Shown piece by piece: positions 1 through 5,995 of a DNA stretch of 62,789 bases. Location of the stretch: the NCBI GenBank assembly GCA_045591095.1, contig JAZNSF010000041.1, forward strand, positions 1-62,789. Direction: 5' to 3'. A program made the position numbers and the translations under genes. Source of the DNA: SIG440 sp045591095. GTDB taxonomy: Bacteria; Bacillota; Clostridia; Monoglobales; Monoglobaceae. The first letter of the stretch is position 1, and every line of letters begins with the position of its first letter. The notes under the pieces were generated by a model, which made no database searches, was not told the origin of the DNA, and worked only from the letters and a program-made list of their open reading frames with translations.

Positions 1-27
1 AGACACCGCAAGGTGTTTGACATATAT

Positions 28-142
<115 letters not shown>

Positions 143-171
143 ACAAAACCCCGATTTTTCGGGGTAAATAT

Positions 172-247
172 TCCTCCTTAGCTCAGTCGGTAGAGCGCAT
201 GACTGTTAATCATGATGTCGCTGGTTCAAGCCCGGCAGGGGGAGCCA
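172..247 (+). tRNA. tRNA-Asn (GTT)
   Basis: A full cloverleaf is visible: acceptor TCCTCCT pairs with AGGGGGA, the anticodon loop holds GTT at 205-207, the T-arm carries GGTTCAAGCC and CCA is encoded. It lies between the 5S gene and tRNA-Glu and is probably processed from the rRNA transcript. Confidence 0.96.
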
Positions 248-322
248 GGCTCCGTGGTCAAGCGGTTAAGACACCGCCCTTTCACGGCGGTAACAGGGGT
301 TCGATTCCCCTCGGAGTCACCA
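248..322 (+). tRNA. tRNA-Glu (TTC)
   Basis: The acceptor GGCTCCG pairs with CGGAGTC, the anticodon TTC is at 281-283, the T-loop is GGTTCGATTCC and CCA is encoded. It starts directly after the CCA of tRNA-Asn, so the two come from one precursor. Confidence 0.96.
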
Positions 323-369
323 AAAAGAAACGACAATTTATCGAAAGATAGGTTGTCGTTTCTTTTTAT
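323..369 (+). terminator. Intrinsic terminator of the rRNA/tRNA operon
   Basis: An inverted repeat (AAAAAGAAACGACAA and TTGTCGTTTCTTTTT) encloses a short loop and ends in a T-rich run. Confidence 0.85.
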
Positions 370-434
370 TTTCCTCTGAAAATTGTTGTTTGCAGAGGAA
401 ACCCATATGTTCTGATAAAATTTATCAAAGATTA

Positions 435-463
435 TTGTAAAAGCAAATTACGTATGATACAAT
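435..463 (+). promoter_or_regulatory. Candidate sigma-A promoter of the RCC1-like pseudogene
   Basis: TTGTAA at 435-440 and TACAAT at 458-463 are 17 bp apart, about 40 bp ahead of the pseudogene start. Confidence 0.5.
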
Positions 464-500
464 CTTATCTATTCAATCCTATAAGCAGGCGGTAAATTTT

Positions 501-924
501 ATGAAAAAAGCTGACAAGTATAATATTATTAGCGGCAATTATGTGTTTGTCATTATCGGCATCTACAGTAAGTGCAAAAGCGCCAATGTATAATACCATT
601 AATGCGGGGACGTTGCACAGTGCCGTGATAAAAAGTGACGGAAGCTTTTGAATATGGGGGAGCTAACAGAATGGGACAGGTTGGTGTCGGACATACAGAA
701 TATGAAGTGAGAGTGCCAACGAAGATAATGGACAAAGTTAAACTTCCTGACAAGAAATATTCGGATGTAGTTTTTGTAGCAAAGGAAGAAACCGTAAAAA
801 CAAGTTTTGATTTGCCAGTGTCAGAGTGGGCGGTAGGCGAAATTGAAAATGCACTTCTCAAAAACCTTATCCCCCAGGCACTTATTATAACACAAAGAAT
901 ATTGATGAATGTACACCAATTTAA
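501..924 (+). pseudogene. Decayed secreted RCC1-repeat-like protein with three frameshifts
   Basis: Read with three single-base corrections, this stretch gives one protein. A signal peptide of the form MKKLTSIILLAAIMCLSLSA ends in VSAKA. One RCC1-like repeat follows (HSAVIKSDGSF, then EYGGANRMGQVGVG and VPTKIMDKV). After it comes a segment SEWAVGEIENALLKNLIP of the type that precedes S-layer-like regions in clostridial surface proteins. The reading frame must change in the A run after ATG at 501 (one A too many), in the T run near 649 (one T too many) and in the C run near 872 (one C too few). The protein then stops soon after, shorter than such proteins usually are. All three breaks lie in homopolymers, so either gene decay or sequencing error could explain them; the short C-terminus favours decay. 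The family assignment is by eye. Confidence 0.6.
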
Positions 925-954
925 TTAAGAAAAATCAACTTAAACGATATGACA

Positions 955-983
955 AAAAAGACTTGGAAGACAAGTCTTTTTTT
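955..983 (+). terminator. Intrinsic terminator after the pseudogene
   Basis: AAAAAGACTTG pairs with CAAGTCTTTTTTT around a five-base loop and ends in seven Ts. Confidence 0.85.
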
Positions 984-1074
984 GTGTCCTAAGGTTAATA
1001 CCGGATTGAGGGCAATATTTTTGATAATAAATCAATTAGGATACAAAAGCGGATTATAATTATTGTCAAAACTA

Positions 1075-1103
1075 TTGACAAAAGGTCGAAAAAGGAGTAT
1101 AAT
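1075..1103 (+). promoter_or_regulatory. Strong sigma-A promoter of the riboswitch-symporter unit
   Basis: TTGACA at 1075-1080 and TATAAT at 1098-1103 both match consensus with an exact 17-bp spacer. The transcript would start just before the glycine riboswitch. Confidence 0.88.
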
Positions 1104-1116
1104 ACCTATAATTTAA

Positions 1117-1318
1117 TATTTGAGCTAAGTGAAGTATGCAGGAGAAAGGCAAATGCCTTGCCGAAGGAGTAACTCTCTCAGGCGCAATAAGCAAAGACTG
1201 CACACGGATAGCGCTCCGGAGAAGTCCGGTTTGCTTTGCAAACCAAAGGATGCCGAAGGTGTAAGACCCGCAAGGGTTAATCTCTCAGGCAAAAGGACGG
1301 AGATAAAAGACTTAGGTG
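1117..1318 (+). promoter_or_regulatory. Tandem glycine riboswitch
   Basis: Two aptamers follow one another. Each carries the glycine-aptamer core GCCGAAGG followed by CTCTCAGGC (cores near 1159-1184 and 1252-1291). The second ends with the typical CTCTCAGGCAAAAGGAC. The arrangement lies between a consensus promoter and an intrinsic terminator ahead of an amino-acid:cation symporter gene. This fits the known use of tandem glycine riboswitches to control AgcS-type transporters. The small open frame that crosses it is not a gene. Confidence 0.93.
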
Positions 1319-1332
1319 GCTTTTGTTTTTAT

Positions 1333-1368
1333 GCGGAGTTTTGTATTTGATAAAAACTCTGCTTTTTT
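1333..1368 (+). terminator. Riboswitch-controlled intrinsic terminator
   Basis: GCGGAGTTTT (1333-1342) pairs with AAAACTCTGC (1353-1362) and is followed by TTTTTT, 30 bp upstream of the symporter start. It is the probable expression platform of the glycine riboswitch. I cannot tell from sequence alone whether glycine turns the gene on or off. Confidence 0.8.
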
Positions 1369-1398
1369 GTTGCTTTACTTGCTGAAGGAGGAAATTTT

Positions 1399-2901
1399 AT
1401 GGAATGGTTAACAAATTTTAATGACACAATCAATAGCTTTGTGTGGGGCAAAGGTCTTTATCTTTTGCTTGTAACAGGCGTGGTGATGACAATCATCACA
1501 GGATTTTTCCAGATTACACACATCGGTCACTGGTTTTCGGAGACTTTGGGAAAAATTTTCCAGAAGGATGTTTCCGGTCACGTAAAGGGCAAATCTATTT
1601 CTCAGTTCCAGGCACTTTGTACAGCTCTTGCTGCTACAATTGGTGTTGGTAACATCGCAGGTGTTGCTGCTGCTATCGTAGGCGGCGGTCCCGGTGCTGT
1701 TTTTTGGATGTGGGTTGCTGCTTTCTTTGGTATGATGACAAATTACTCTGAAAATGTTTTGGGTATTTACTACCGCAGAAAGAACGCAGACGGCGAATGG
1801 TCAGGCGGTGCTATGTACTACTTGAGAGATGGTCTTGGCAAAATGAAGGGCTGCAAATGGATTGGTACAATTCTTGCTGTACTTTTCTCGATTTTTGCTA
1901 TCCTTGCGTCGTTTGGTATCGGTGCGATGGGACAGATCAACAAAATTGTTGTTAATGTTGTAGATGCATTCCAAATCCCTGCACTCGCAGCGATTCCTTT
2001 TGGCCAGGTAACTATGTACCATTTGATTATTGGCATTGTGCTTGTTGTAATTGCGGCACTTATCATTTTGGGTGGACTTAAGAGAATTGCAAACTTTGCA
2101 GAAAAAGTTGTACCGTTTATGGTTGTGCTGTTTGTAGTGGGAAGTATAATTGTTGTTGGGTTTAACTTCTCAAAAATCGGTGCTGCATTTTCTTCTATAT
2201 TTAAGTACGCATTCACAGGCCCTGCTGTTTGGGGTGGTGTTACCGGTATTGCGGTAAAAGAAATTGTGACACTTGGCTGCAAACGCGGCGTGTTCTCAAA
2301 TGAAGCAGGTCTTGGTTCATCCGTTATGGTACATTCTAACTCTAACGTTGTAGAGCCGGTTCGTCAGGGCCTTTGGGGTATTTTTGAAGTATTTGCAGAC
2401 ACAATGATTGTTTGTACAATGACCGCTCTTGTGGTACTTACATCAGGAGTAATCAATCTTGATACAGGTGTGCTTATGCAGGGTGCAACAGATGCAAACC
2501 TTGTTGCAAAAGCTTTCTCGACAATTTTTGGTTTATGGGGCGAAAGATTTATTGCTATTGCAATTCTTTTGTTTGCATTTACCACCGTTCTTGGTTGGGA
2601 CCACTATGGGACAAAAGCTTGGGAGTATCTTTTTGGCACAAAGTCAACAAAGCTTTATAAGGTAATTCACCTTGTTACTATCTTCTTGGGTGCACTTTTG
2701 ACATCGTCGCTTGCATGGGATATTTCAGATACCTTCAATGGTCTTATGATGGTTCCCAACTTGATTGGTGTTCTTGCACTTTCGGGTCTTGTTGTAAAAA
2801 TCACAAGGAACTATGTTGATAGAAACCTAAAGGGCAAACAGATCAAGCCGATGATTTCGGTATTCCCTGAAATTCAGGAAGAGGAAGAAAAGAAACTGTA
2901 A
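1399..2901 (+). CDS. Alanine/glycine:cation symporter (AgcS family)
   Basis: This 500-residue integral membrane protein takes up alanine or glycine with Na+ or H+. It has about ten hydrophobic segments. The family signature IGVGNIAGVAAAIVGGGPGA lies near residues 81-100, with TNYSENVLGIYYR after it and GSSVMVHSNS in the second half. Length is normal for the family (450-550). The ATG follows AAGGAGG at good spacing. The gene stands alone behind a tandem glycine riboswitch, so glycine is a likely substrate or signal. In many bacteria such riboswitches allow glycine export or use when it is in excess, so the physiological direction here is open. A terminator follows at 2909. Confidence 0.93.
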   Translation: MEWLTNFNDTINSFVWGKGLYLLLVTGVVMTIITGFFQITHIGHWFSETLGKIFQKDVSGHVKGKSISQFQALCTALAATIGVGNIAGVAAAIVGGGPGAVFWMWVAAFFGMMTNYSENVLGIYYRRKNADGEWSGGAMYYLRDGLGKMKGCKWIGTILAVLFSIFAILASFGIGAMGQINKIVVNVVDAFQIPALAAIPFGQVTMYHLIIGIVLVVIAALIILGGLKRIANFAEKVVPFMVVLFVVGSIIVVGFNFSKIGAAFSSIFKYAFTGPAVWGGVTGIAVKEIVTLGCKRGVFSNEAGLGSSVMVHSNSNVVEPVRQGLWGIFEVFADTMIVCTMTALVVLTSGVINLDTGVLMQGATDANLVAKAFSTIFGLWGERFIAIAILLFAFTTVLGWDHYGTKAWEYLFGTKSTKLYKVIHLVTIFLGALLTSSLAWDISDTFNGLMMVPNLIGVLALSGLVVKITRNYVDRNLKGKQIKPMISVFPEIQEEEEKKL

Positions 2902-2908
2902 AGGATAT

Positions 2909-2940
2909 TTTCCCCCGCGTTATACCGTGGGGGATTTTCT
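2909..2940 (+). terminator. Intrinsic terminator of the symporter gene
   Basis: TCCCCCGCG and CCGTGGGGGA form a stem around a short loop, followed by TTTTCTTT. Confidence 0.75.
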
Positions 2941-2985
2941 TTGCTGCAAAAGCGGTTTAAAGGTGTAAAAATTGTCGATTTTTAC

Positions 2986-3014
2986 TTTACAAACCGAGGA
3001 AAATGATGTATAAT
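2986..3014 (+). promoter_or_regulatory. Sigma-A promoter of the PIG-L gene
   Basis: TTTACA at 2986-2991 and TATAAT at 3009-3014 are 17 bp apart. GGAGG follows just before the ATG at 3061. Confidence 0.75.
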
Positions 3015-3060
3015 ATATGCGTTGTATAAAACAATGATATAATTTTTGGAGGAATTAGTT

Positions 3061-3906
3061 ATGAAAATTCTAATGATTGGTGCACACCAGGATGATAACG
3101 AATTCAGAAACGGAGCCCTTGCTTATAAATATGCTCAGATGGGCTATGAAGTTAAGTTTTTGAGTATGTGCAACGGTAACGGCGGCCATCACATTATGAC
3201 ACCCGAATAAACTTCAAAGAGAAGATTTGGTGAGTCTCAGGCTGTTGCAAAGCTTCTTGGTATTACTTATGATGTATGGGATATTGATGACTGCACATTG
3301 ATGGCAGACCTTGAAACAAGAAGAAAACTTATCAGATACATAAGAGAATTTGCACCTGATATGATAATTGCACACCGTCCAAACGACTACCATGCTGACC
3401 ACAGAGCATCGGGCCAGCTTGTTCAGGATGCGTCATATCTTTTGACAGTTCCGCACGAGTGCCCGGATGTGCCTGCAATGCGTGAGATGCCGGTTATTCT
3501 TTATAATGTAGACCGCTTCAAAAACCCTGAGTTCAGAGCTGATATCGTAGTTGATATCGACAAAGAAATTGACATCAAAATTCAGATTGCACATCTTAAT
3601 GTATCTCAGGTTTACGAGTGGCTTCCTTATACTCACCTCGAGGAAGTACCTGAGGGCGAAGTTGAAAGATATGAGTGGCTCAAAGGCGAAAATGTAACAG
3701 CCGACACAACTGACGAAGAAGTTGAGAAGATGGGCCGCGGTTATATGCCTAAGTATGCGAAAGTTGCATCACGTTTCAGAAAAGAACTTATCGAAAAGTA
3801 TGGACCTGAAAAGGGCGCAAAGGTTCGTTTTGCAGAAGCTTTTGAAATCTGCGAATATGGTCATCCTCTTACTGAAGAACTTAAAACTGCACTCTTCCCA
3901 TTTTAA
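3061..3906 (+). pseudogene. PIG-L (LmbE-like) deacetylase gene with one in-frame TAA stop
   Basis: From ATG 3061, behind a perfect GGAGG and a good promoter, the frame encodes a PIG-L family zinc deacetylase of 282 codons, broken only by TAA at 3208-3210 (codon 50). The first part carries the metal motif as IGAHQDDNEF (usual form AHPDD). It continues to GNGGHHIMTPE. After the stop the same frame continues with SKRRFGESQAVAKLLGI, the HRPNDYHADHRA metal motif and a normal C-terminus at 3906. These enzymes remove N-acetyl groups from amino-sugar conjugates. The stop falls between two conserved motifs and nothing else has decayed. The break is therefore very recent, a sequencing error, or tolerated by readthrough. 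An internal ATG at 3298 has no visible ribosome site, and a protein from there would lack the first metal motif. The gene stands alone. Confidence 0.8.
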
Positions 3907-3922
3907 TCAATAAATAACAAAT

Positions 3923-3953
3923 AAAGTCCGCATCCATTGGGGTGTGGACTTTT
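3923..3953 (+). terminator. Intrinsic terminator of the PIG-L gene
   Basis: AAAGTCCGCATCC pairs with GGGTGTGGACTTT (two G-T pairs) around the loop ATTG and runs into TTTGTTTG. Confidence 0.8.
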
Positions 3954-3993
3954 GTTTGTTTTGATTCAGACAGCGAAAAGTAGATAAAAATTC

Positions 3994-4022
3994 TTGAAAA
4001 ATCTGCGCATTTGTGGTAGAAT
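3994..4022 (+). promoter_or_regulatory. Promoter directly ahead of hairpin array 1
   Basis: TTGAAA at 3994-3999 and TAGAAT at 4017-4022 have a 17-bp spacer. The last two bases of the -10 box are the first bases of the first hairpin of the array, so a transcript would begin inside that hairpin. No protein gene follows within 370 bp, and a second promoter intervenes before the next one. Confidence 0.55.
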
Positions 4023-4228
4023 AGATTTAACGAAAGTTAAATCTATTCAGCTAAATTCGCCTGATGGCGAGCTAAATGTGCTAAAGCACGCTAAATTACT
4101 TCGTAGCTAAATTGACCTTTGGTCAGCTAAAAGGCGAATTTAATTTAGCTGTTTTGAAAAAAACAATTTAGCTATGGAGCGAAGCGGAATTATTTAGCTT
4201 TGAACTTTAGTTCAAAATTTAGCTAAAA
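4021..4228 (+). repeat. Hairpin array 1: variable small hairpins joined by GCTAAAT / ATTTAGC linkers
   Basis: The array opens with a 10-bp hairpin (ATAGATTTAA / TTAAATCTAT, loop CGAAAG, 4021-4046). Small hairpins then alternate with the constant linker GCTAAAT at 4050, 4071, 4090 and 4106, with GCTAAAA at 4126. The hairpins are TCGCC-tgat-GGCGA, GTGC-taaa-GCAC, TAC-ttc-GTA and TGACC-ttt-GGTCA. From 4143 the linker appears in its reverse complement, ATTTAGC (4143, 4166, 4192, 4217). Between these are a GTTTT/AAAAC hairpin (4150-4164), a weak GC-gaa-GC core and TTTGAAC-ttta-GTTCAAA (4199-4216). The stem sequences differ from unit to unit but stay self-complementary. The whole array could also fold on itself, left linkers with right linkers. 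I do not recognise a named repeat family. Confidence 0.85.
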
Positions 4229-4309
4229 TGACTGGCATCTAAAATGTACACTGATTTTAAGCTTTGATATACAAGGGACAAAATTATTATATTGGATATT
4301 GGCGAAAAA

Positions 4310-4328
4310 AACTTGACAAAACATATAA
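4310..4328 (+). repeat. Left copy of a 19/20-bp direct repeat flanking the accessory cassette
   Basis: AACTTGACAAAACATATAA here matches 5849-5868 except for one inserted T. This copy contains the -35 box of the cassette promoter. A GGGACAAAATTATT stretch at 4275-4288 also recurs inverted, with three extra As, at 5831-5847. Confidence 0.6.
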
Positions 4329-4341
4329 AATCGTGTATTCT
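4313..4341 (+). promoter_or_regulatory. Sigma-A promoter of the two-gene accessory cassette
   Basis: TTGACA at 4313-4318 and TATTCT at 4336-4341 are 17 bp apart. A perfect palindrome follows at the expected transcript start. Confidence 0.75.
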
Positions 4342-4347
4342 GTAACG

Positions 4348-4367
4348 ATTTAGATTTAAATCTAAAT
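4348..4367. promoter_or_regulatory. 20-bp perfect palindrome at the transcript start, candidate operator
   Basis: ATTTAGATTTAAATCTAAAT is a perfect palindrome starting 6 bp after the -10 box. Its half-site TAGATTTAA also forms both arms of the first hairpin of array 1 (4022-4045), which likewise begins at a -10 box. One dimeric repressor or one RNA element could act at both places; this is inference. Confidence 0.6.
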
Positions 4368-4396
4368 GGTAGGTATGGGAACGAAAGGAGAAAAAT

Positions 4397-5050
4397 ATGT
4401 ATCACTATTTAGATGAAAAAAAGTTTGTTAGTAAGATGAGAAGTTTGTGCGGAGATATTATGCAGGATTTATGTCATATCTTAAAAGAAGATTATGACAT
4501 AGGGGCTACTTTTTATTTGGTTGGAAGTGGTAAAAGAAAACTTATTATGCAAAACAATAATGAGCCTGTGGATTTAGACTATAATTTAGAAATAATCAGG
4601 TGTGAAGATTTTGAAGATTGTCGTTACATAAAAGAATGTGTGCGTAAAGCATTTAACGAAGTATTGAATCTAAATGATTTAAGTGATTGTAATGATTCGA
4701 CAGTTCCACTTACAACAGAATTGATATGGTTTACTAATGGAAATAGTACTAAATTCAAAATGGATGTGTGTATAACTGTTAGAGATGAAGATGATAATTA
4801 TTATCGTTTAGTACACGAGAAAACAGGGTTCGTATTGCATGATAGGTATTTTTGGAATATTGCACCTAATTCAAAAAGAATAAATGAAAAGGTTGATTAT
4901 ATAAAAAAACGCGGCAAATGGATATTAGTAAGGCAGCAGTATGAAAAAATCAAAAATATGTATTTGGTTCGCAATGATTATAATCACCCATCATTTATCT
5001 GCTATGTTGAAGCAGTGAATAATGTATATAACTCAAGAAAAAGCTGGTAG
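4397..5050 (+). CDS. Putative nucleotidyltransferase-fold protein
   Basis: This 217-residue cytoplasmic protein belongs to no family I can name. It carries the pattern of a minimal nucleotidyltransferase (pol-beta fold). FYLVGSGKRK gives the Gly-Ser turn at residues 43-44. PVDLDYNLEI follows with two acidic residues, D59 and D61, on one strand. KMDVCITVR supplies a third, D123, on a later strand. This order matches the G-S...DxD...D arrangement of AbiEii, CCA-adding and CD-NTase enzymes, but the GS helix is shorter than usual and the substrate is unknown. The ATG follows AAAGGAG. The gene is more AT-rich than its neighbours (18 G+C in bases 4441-4500, against 27 in 8101-8160 of mnmG) and lies between two hairpin arrays. 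The zinc-ribbon gene follows 11 bp downstream, so they form one unit. Fold confidence is moderate; function is not assigned. Confidence 0.75.
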   Translation: MYHYLDEKKFVSKMRSLCGDIMQDLCHILKEDYDIGATFYLVGSGKRKLIMQNNNEPVDLDYNLEIIRCEDFEDCRYIKECVRKAFNEVLNLNDLSDCNDSTVPLTTELIWFTNGNSTKFKMDVCITVRDEDDNYYRLVHEKTGFVLHDRYFWNIAPNSKRINEKVDYIKKRGKWILVRQQYEKIKNMYLVRNDYNHPSFICYVEAVNNVYNSRKSW

Positions 5051-5061
5051 GAGGAATTACA

Positions 5062-5835
5062 ATGGCACTAATTAATTGTCCTAATTGTAATAAGGAAATA
5101 AGCGACAAGGCAAAAGTTTGCGTGGGATGTGGGCATCAAATTATTGATGATGTAAATACAGAAAAAACAATGGTGAGTTGTCCTGAATGTGGAGTAGTTA
5201 CCGATGGCATGACAGATATTTGTCCTAATTGTGGCTATCCGTTAAATTTATTTGAAATTAAAGATAATGAAAAGAGTAAAAATAAAAACTTATTTAAGAA
5301 GAAATGGTTTTGGGTTTCAGCCATATGTTTTGTGTTGTTAACTTCAATAGTATTGTTTGCATCAAATAATGCAAGAACTGAAAACTACAATATAGAGATA
5401 TGTACTGCGGTGGATGAAATAATGGCTGTGTCTGCTGATGCTGAAAATGTCGGTAATCAGATATGTTCTGTGTGGAATAATGCAATTTGGGACAAGAGTA
5501 ATGAAAATACTGCTAAATATACAAGCACAGCAAAAGATTTCAATGAGGCTTTAAGTAATTTATTTGCTGATGAAGAGTTTATAAACAAGATTACAGCCAT
5601 TAGAAATAAGCAAAGCGAAATTGACACTTATCTTGGAAAACTTAAAAACCCTCCTGAAAAATTCGAAGACGCATATGATGAATTTAAAGAATTATATTAT
5701 GCTTACTCTGATTATGTGGATTTCGTAATCTCGTGTAAGGGTAGTTATAATACATATACAGAAGATTTGTCTAAAAAGAGTTCGGTATTAATAGAAAGCT
5801 ATAGAGAGATAAAAGTAGAATTGCTGGGTGAATAA
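5062..5835 (+). CDS. Double zinc-ribbon, single-pass membrane protein
   Basis: The 257-residue protein begins with two zinc ribbons: CPNCNKEISDKAKVCVGCG (residues 6-24) and CPECGVVTDGMTDICPNCG (about 40-58). A lysine-rich linker and one hydrophobic helix follow (WFWVSAICFVLLTSIVLFA, about 82-100). The remaining 155 residues are a helical, charged domain, which by the positive-inside rule would lie outside the cell. Such zinc-ribbon/one-helix proteins are common in Clostridia as membrane sensors or scaffolds of unknown role. The ATG follows TAGGAGG. It is co-transcribed with the nucleotidyltransferase-like gene upstream and shares its AT-rich composition. The pairing of an NTase-fold enzyme with a membrane protein recalls two-part defence or toxin systems, but nothing in the sequence proves that role. 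Confidence 0.8.
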   Translation: MALINCPNCNKEISDKAKVCVGCGHQIIDDVNTEKTMVSCPECGVVTDGMTDICPNCGYPLNLFEIKDNEKSKNKNLFKKKWFWVSAICFVLLTSIVLFASNNARTENYNIEICTAVDEIMAVSADAENVGNQICSVWNNAIWDKSNENTAKYTSTAKDFNEALSNLFADEEFINKITAIRNKQSEIDTYLGKLKNPPEKFEDAYDEFKELYYAYSDYVDFVISCKGSYNTYTEDLSKKSSVLIESYREIKVELLGE

Positions 5836-5840
5836 TTTTT

Positions 5841-5869
5841 TTGTCCCTAACTTGACAAAATCATATAAT
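5841..5869 (+). promoter_or_regulatory. Promoter directly ahead of hairpin array 2
   Basis: TTGTCC at 5841-5846 and a perfect TATAAT at 5864-5869 are 17 bp apart. The last T of the -10 box is the first base of the first hairpin of array 2. A TTGACA at 5852-5857 is only 6 bp from the TATAAT and cannot serve as its -35 box. This is the likely promoter of the trmL-addA block. Confidence 0.55.
5849..5868 (+). repeat. Right copy of the direct repeat flanking the accessory cassette
   Basis: AACTTGACAAAATCATATAA matches 4310-4328 with a single inserted T. The pair brackets the NTase/zinc-ribbon cassette and could mark the ends of an insertion or a duplicated promoter segment. Confidence 0.6.
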
Positions 5870-5968
5870 GAGTTTGCAAAGCAAACTCAATGAATTGCCT
5901 TGCGGTATGAATTGAAATTATAGATTTTGTAAATTGAGCCTTATGGCTCATGAATTGCGCTTCGCGCA
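5869..5968 (+). repeat. Hairpin array 2: variable small hairpins joined by ATGAATT linkers
   Basis: Units are TGAGTTTGC-aaa-GCAAACTCA (5869-5889), TGCC-ttgc-GGTA (5896-5907), a degenerate stretch, TGAGCC-ttat-GGCTCA (5935-5950) and TGCGC-ttc-GCGCA (5956-5968). They are separated by the constant linker ATGAATT at 5890, 5907 and 5950. The design is that of array 1 with a different linker. It ends 13 bp before the ribosome site of trmL and would form most of that operon's 5' leader. Confidence 0.82.
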
Positions 5969-5995
5969 TTAACAAGGATAGCCAAAGGAGAAAAA

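Noticed and set aside
1129..1350. 73-residue open frame inside the riboswitch
   Set aside because: The region is explained by two glycine aptamers; the frame is fortuitous.
3208..3210. Selenocysteine or pyrrolysine recoding in the PIG-L gene
   Set aside because: The codon is TAA, which neither system uses, and no recoding hairpin stands out.
4021..4228. CRISPR array
   Set aside because: The constant parts are only 7 bp, and the variable parts are self-complementary hairpins, not unique spacers. No cas genes are near.
5852..5869. TTGACA six bases before TATAAT as a promoter
   Set aside because: The spacing is far too short for sigma-A; the TTGTCC at 5841 gives a 17-bp spacer to the same -10 box.
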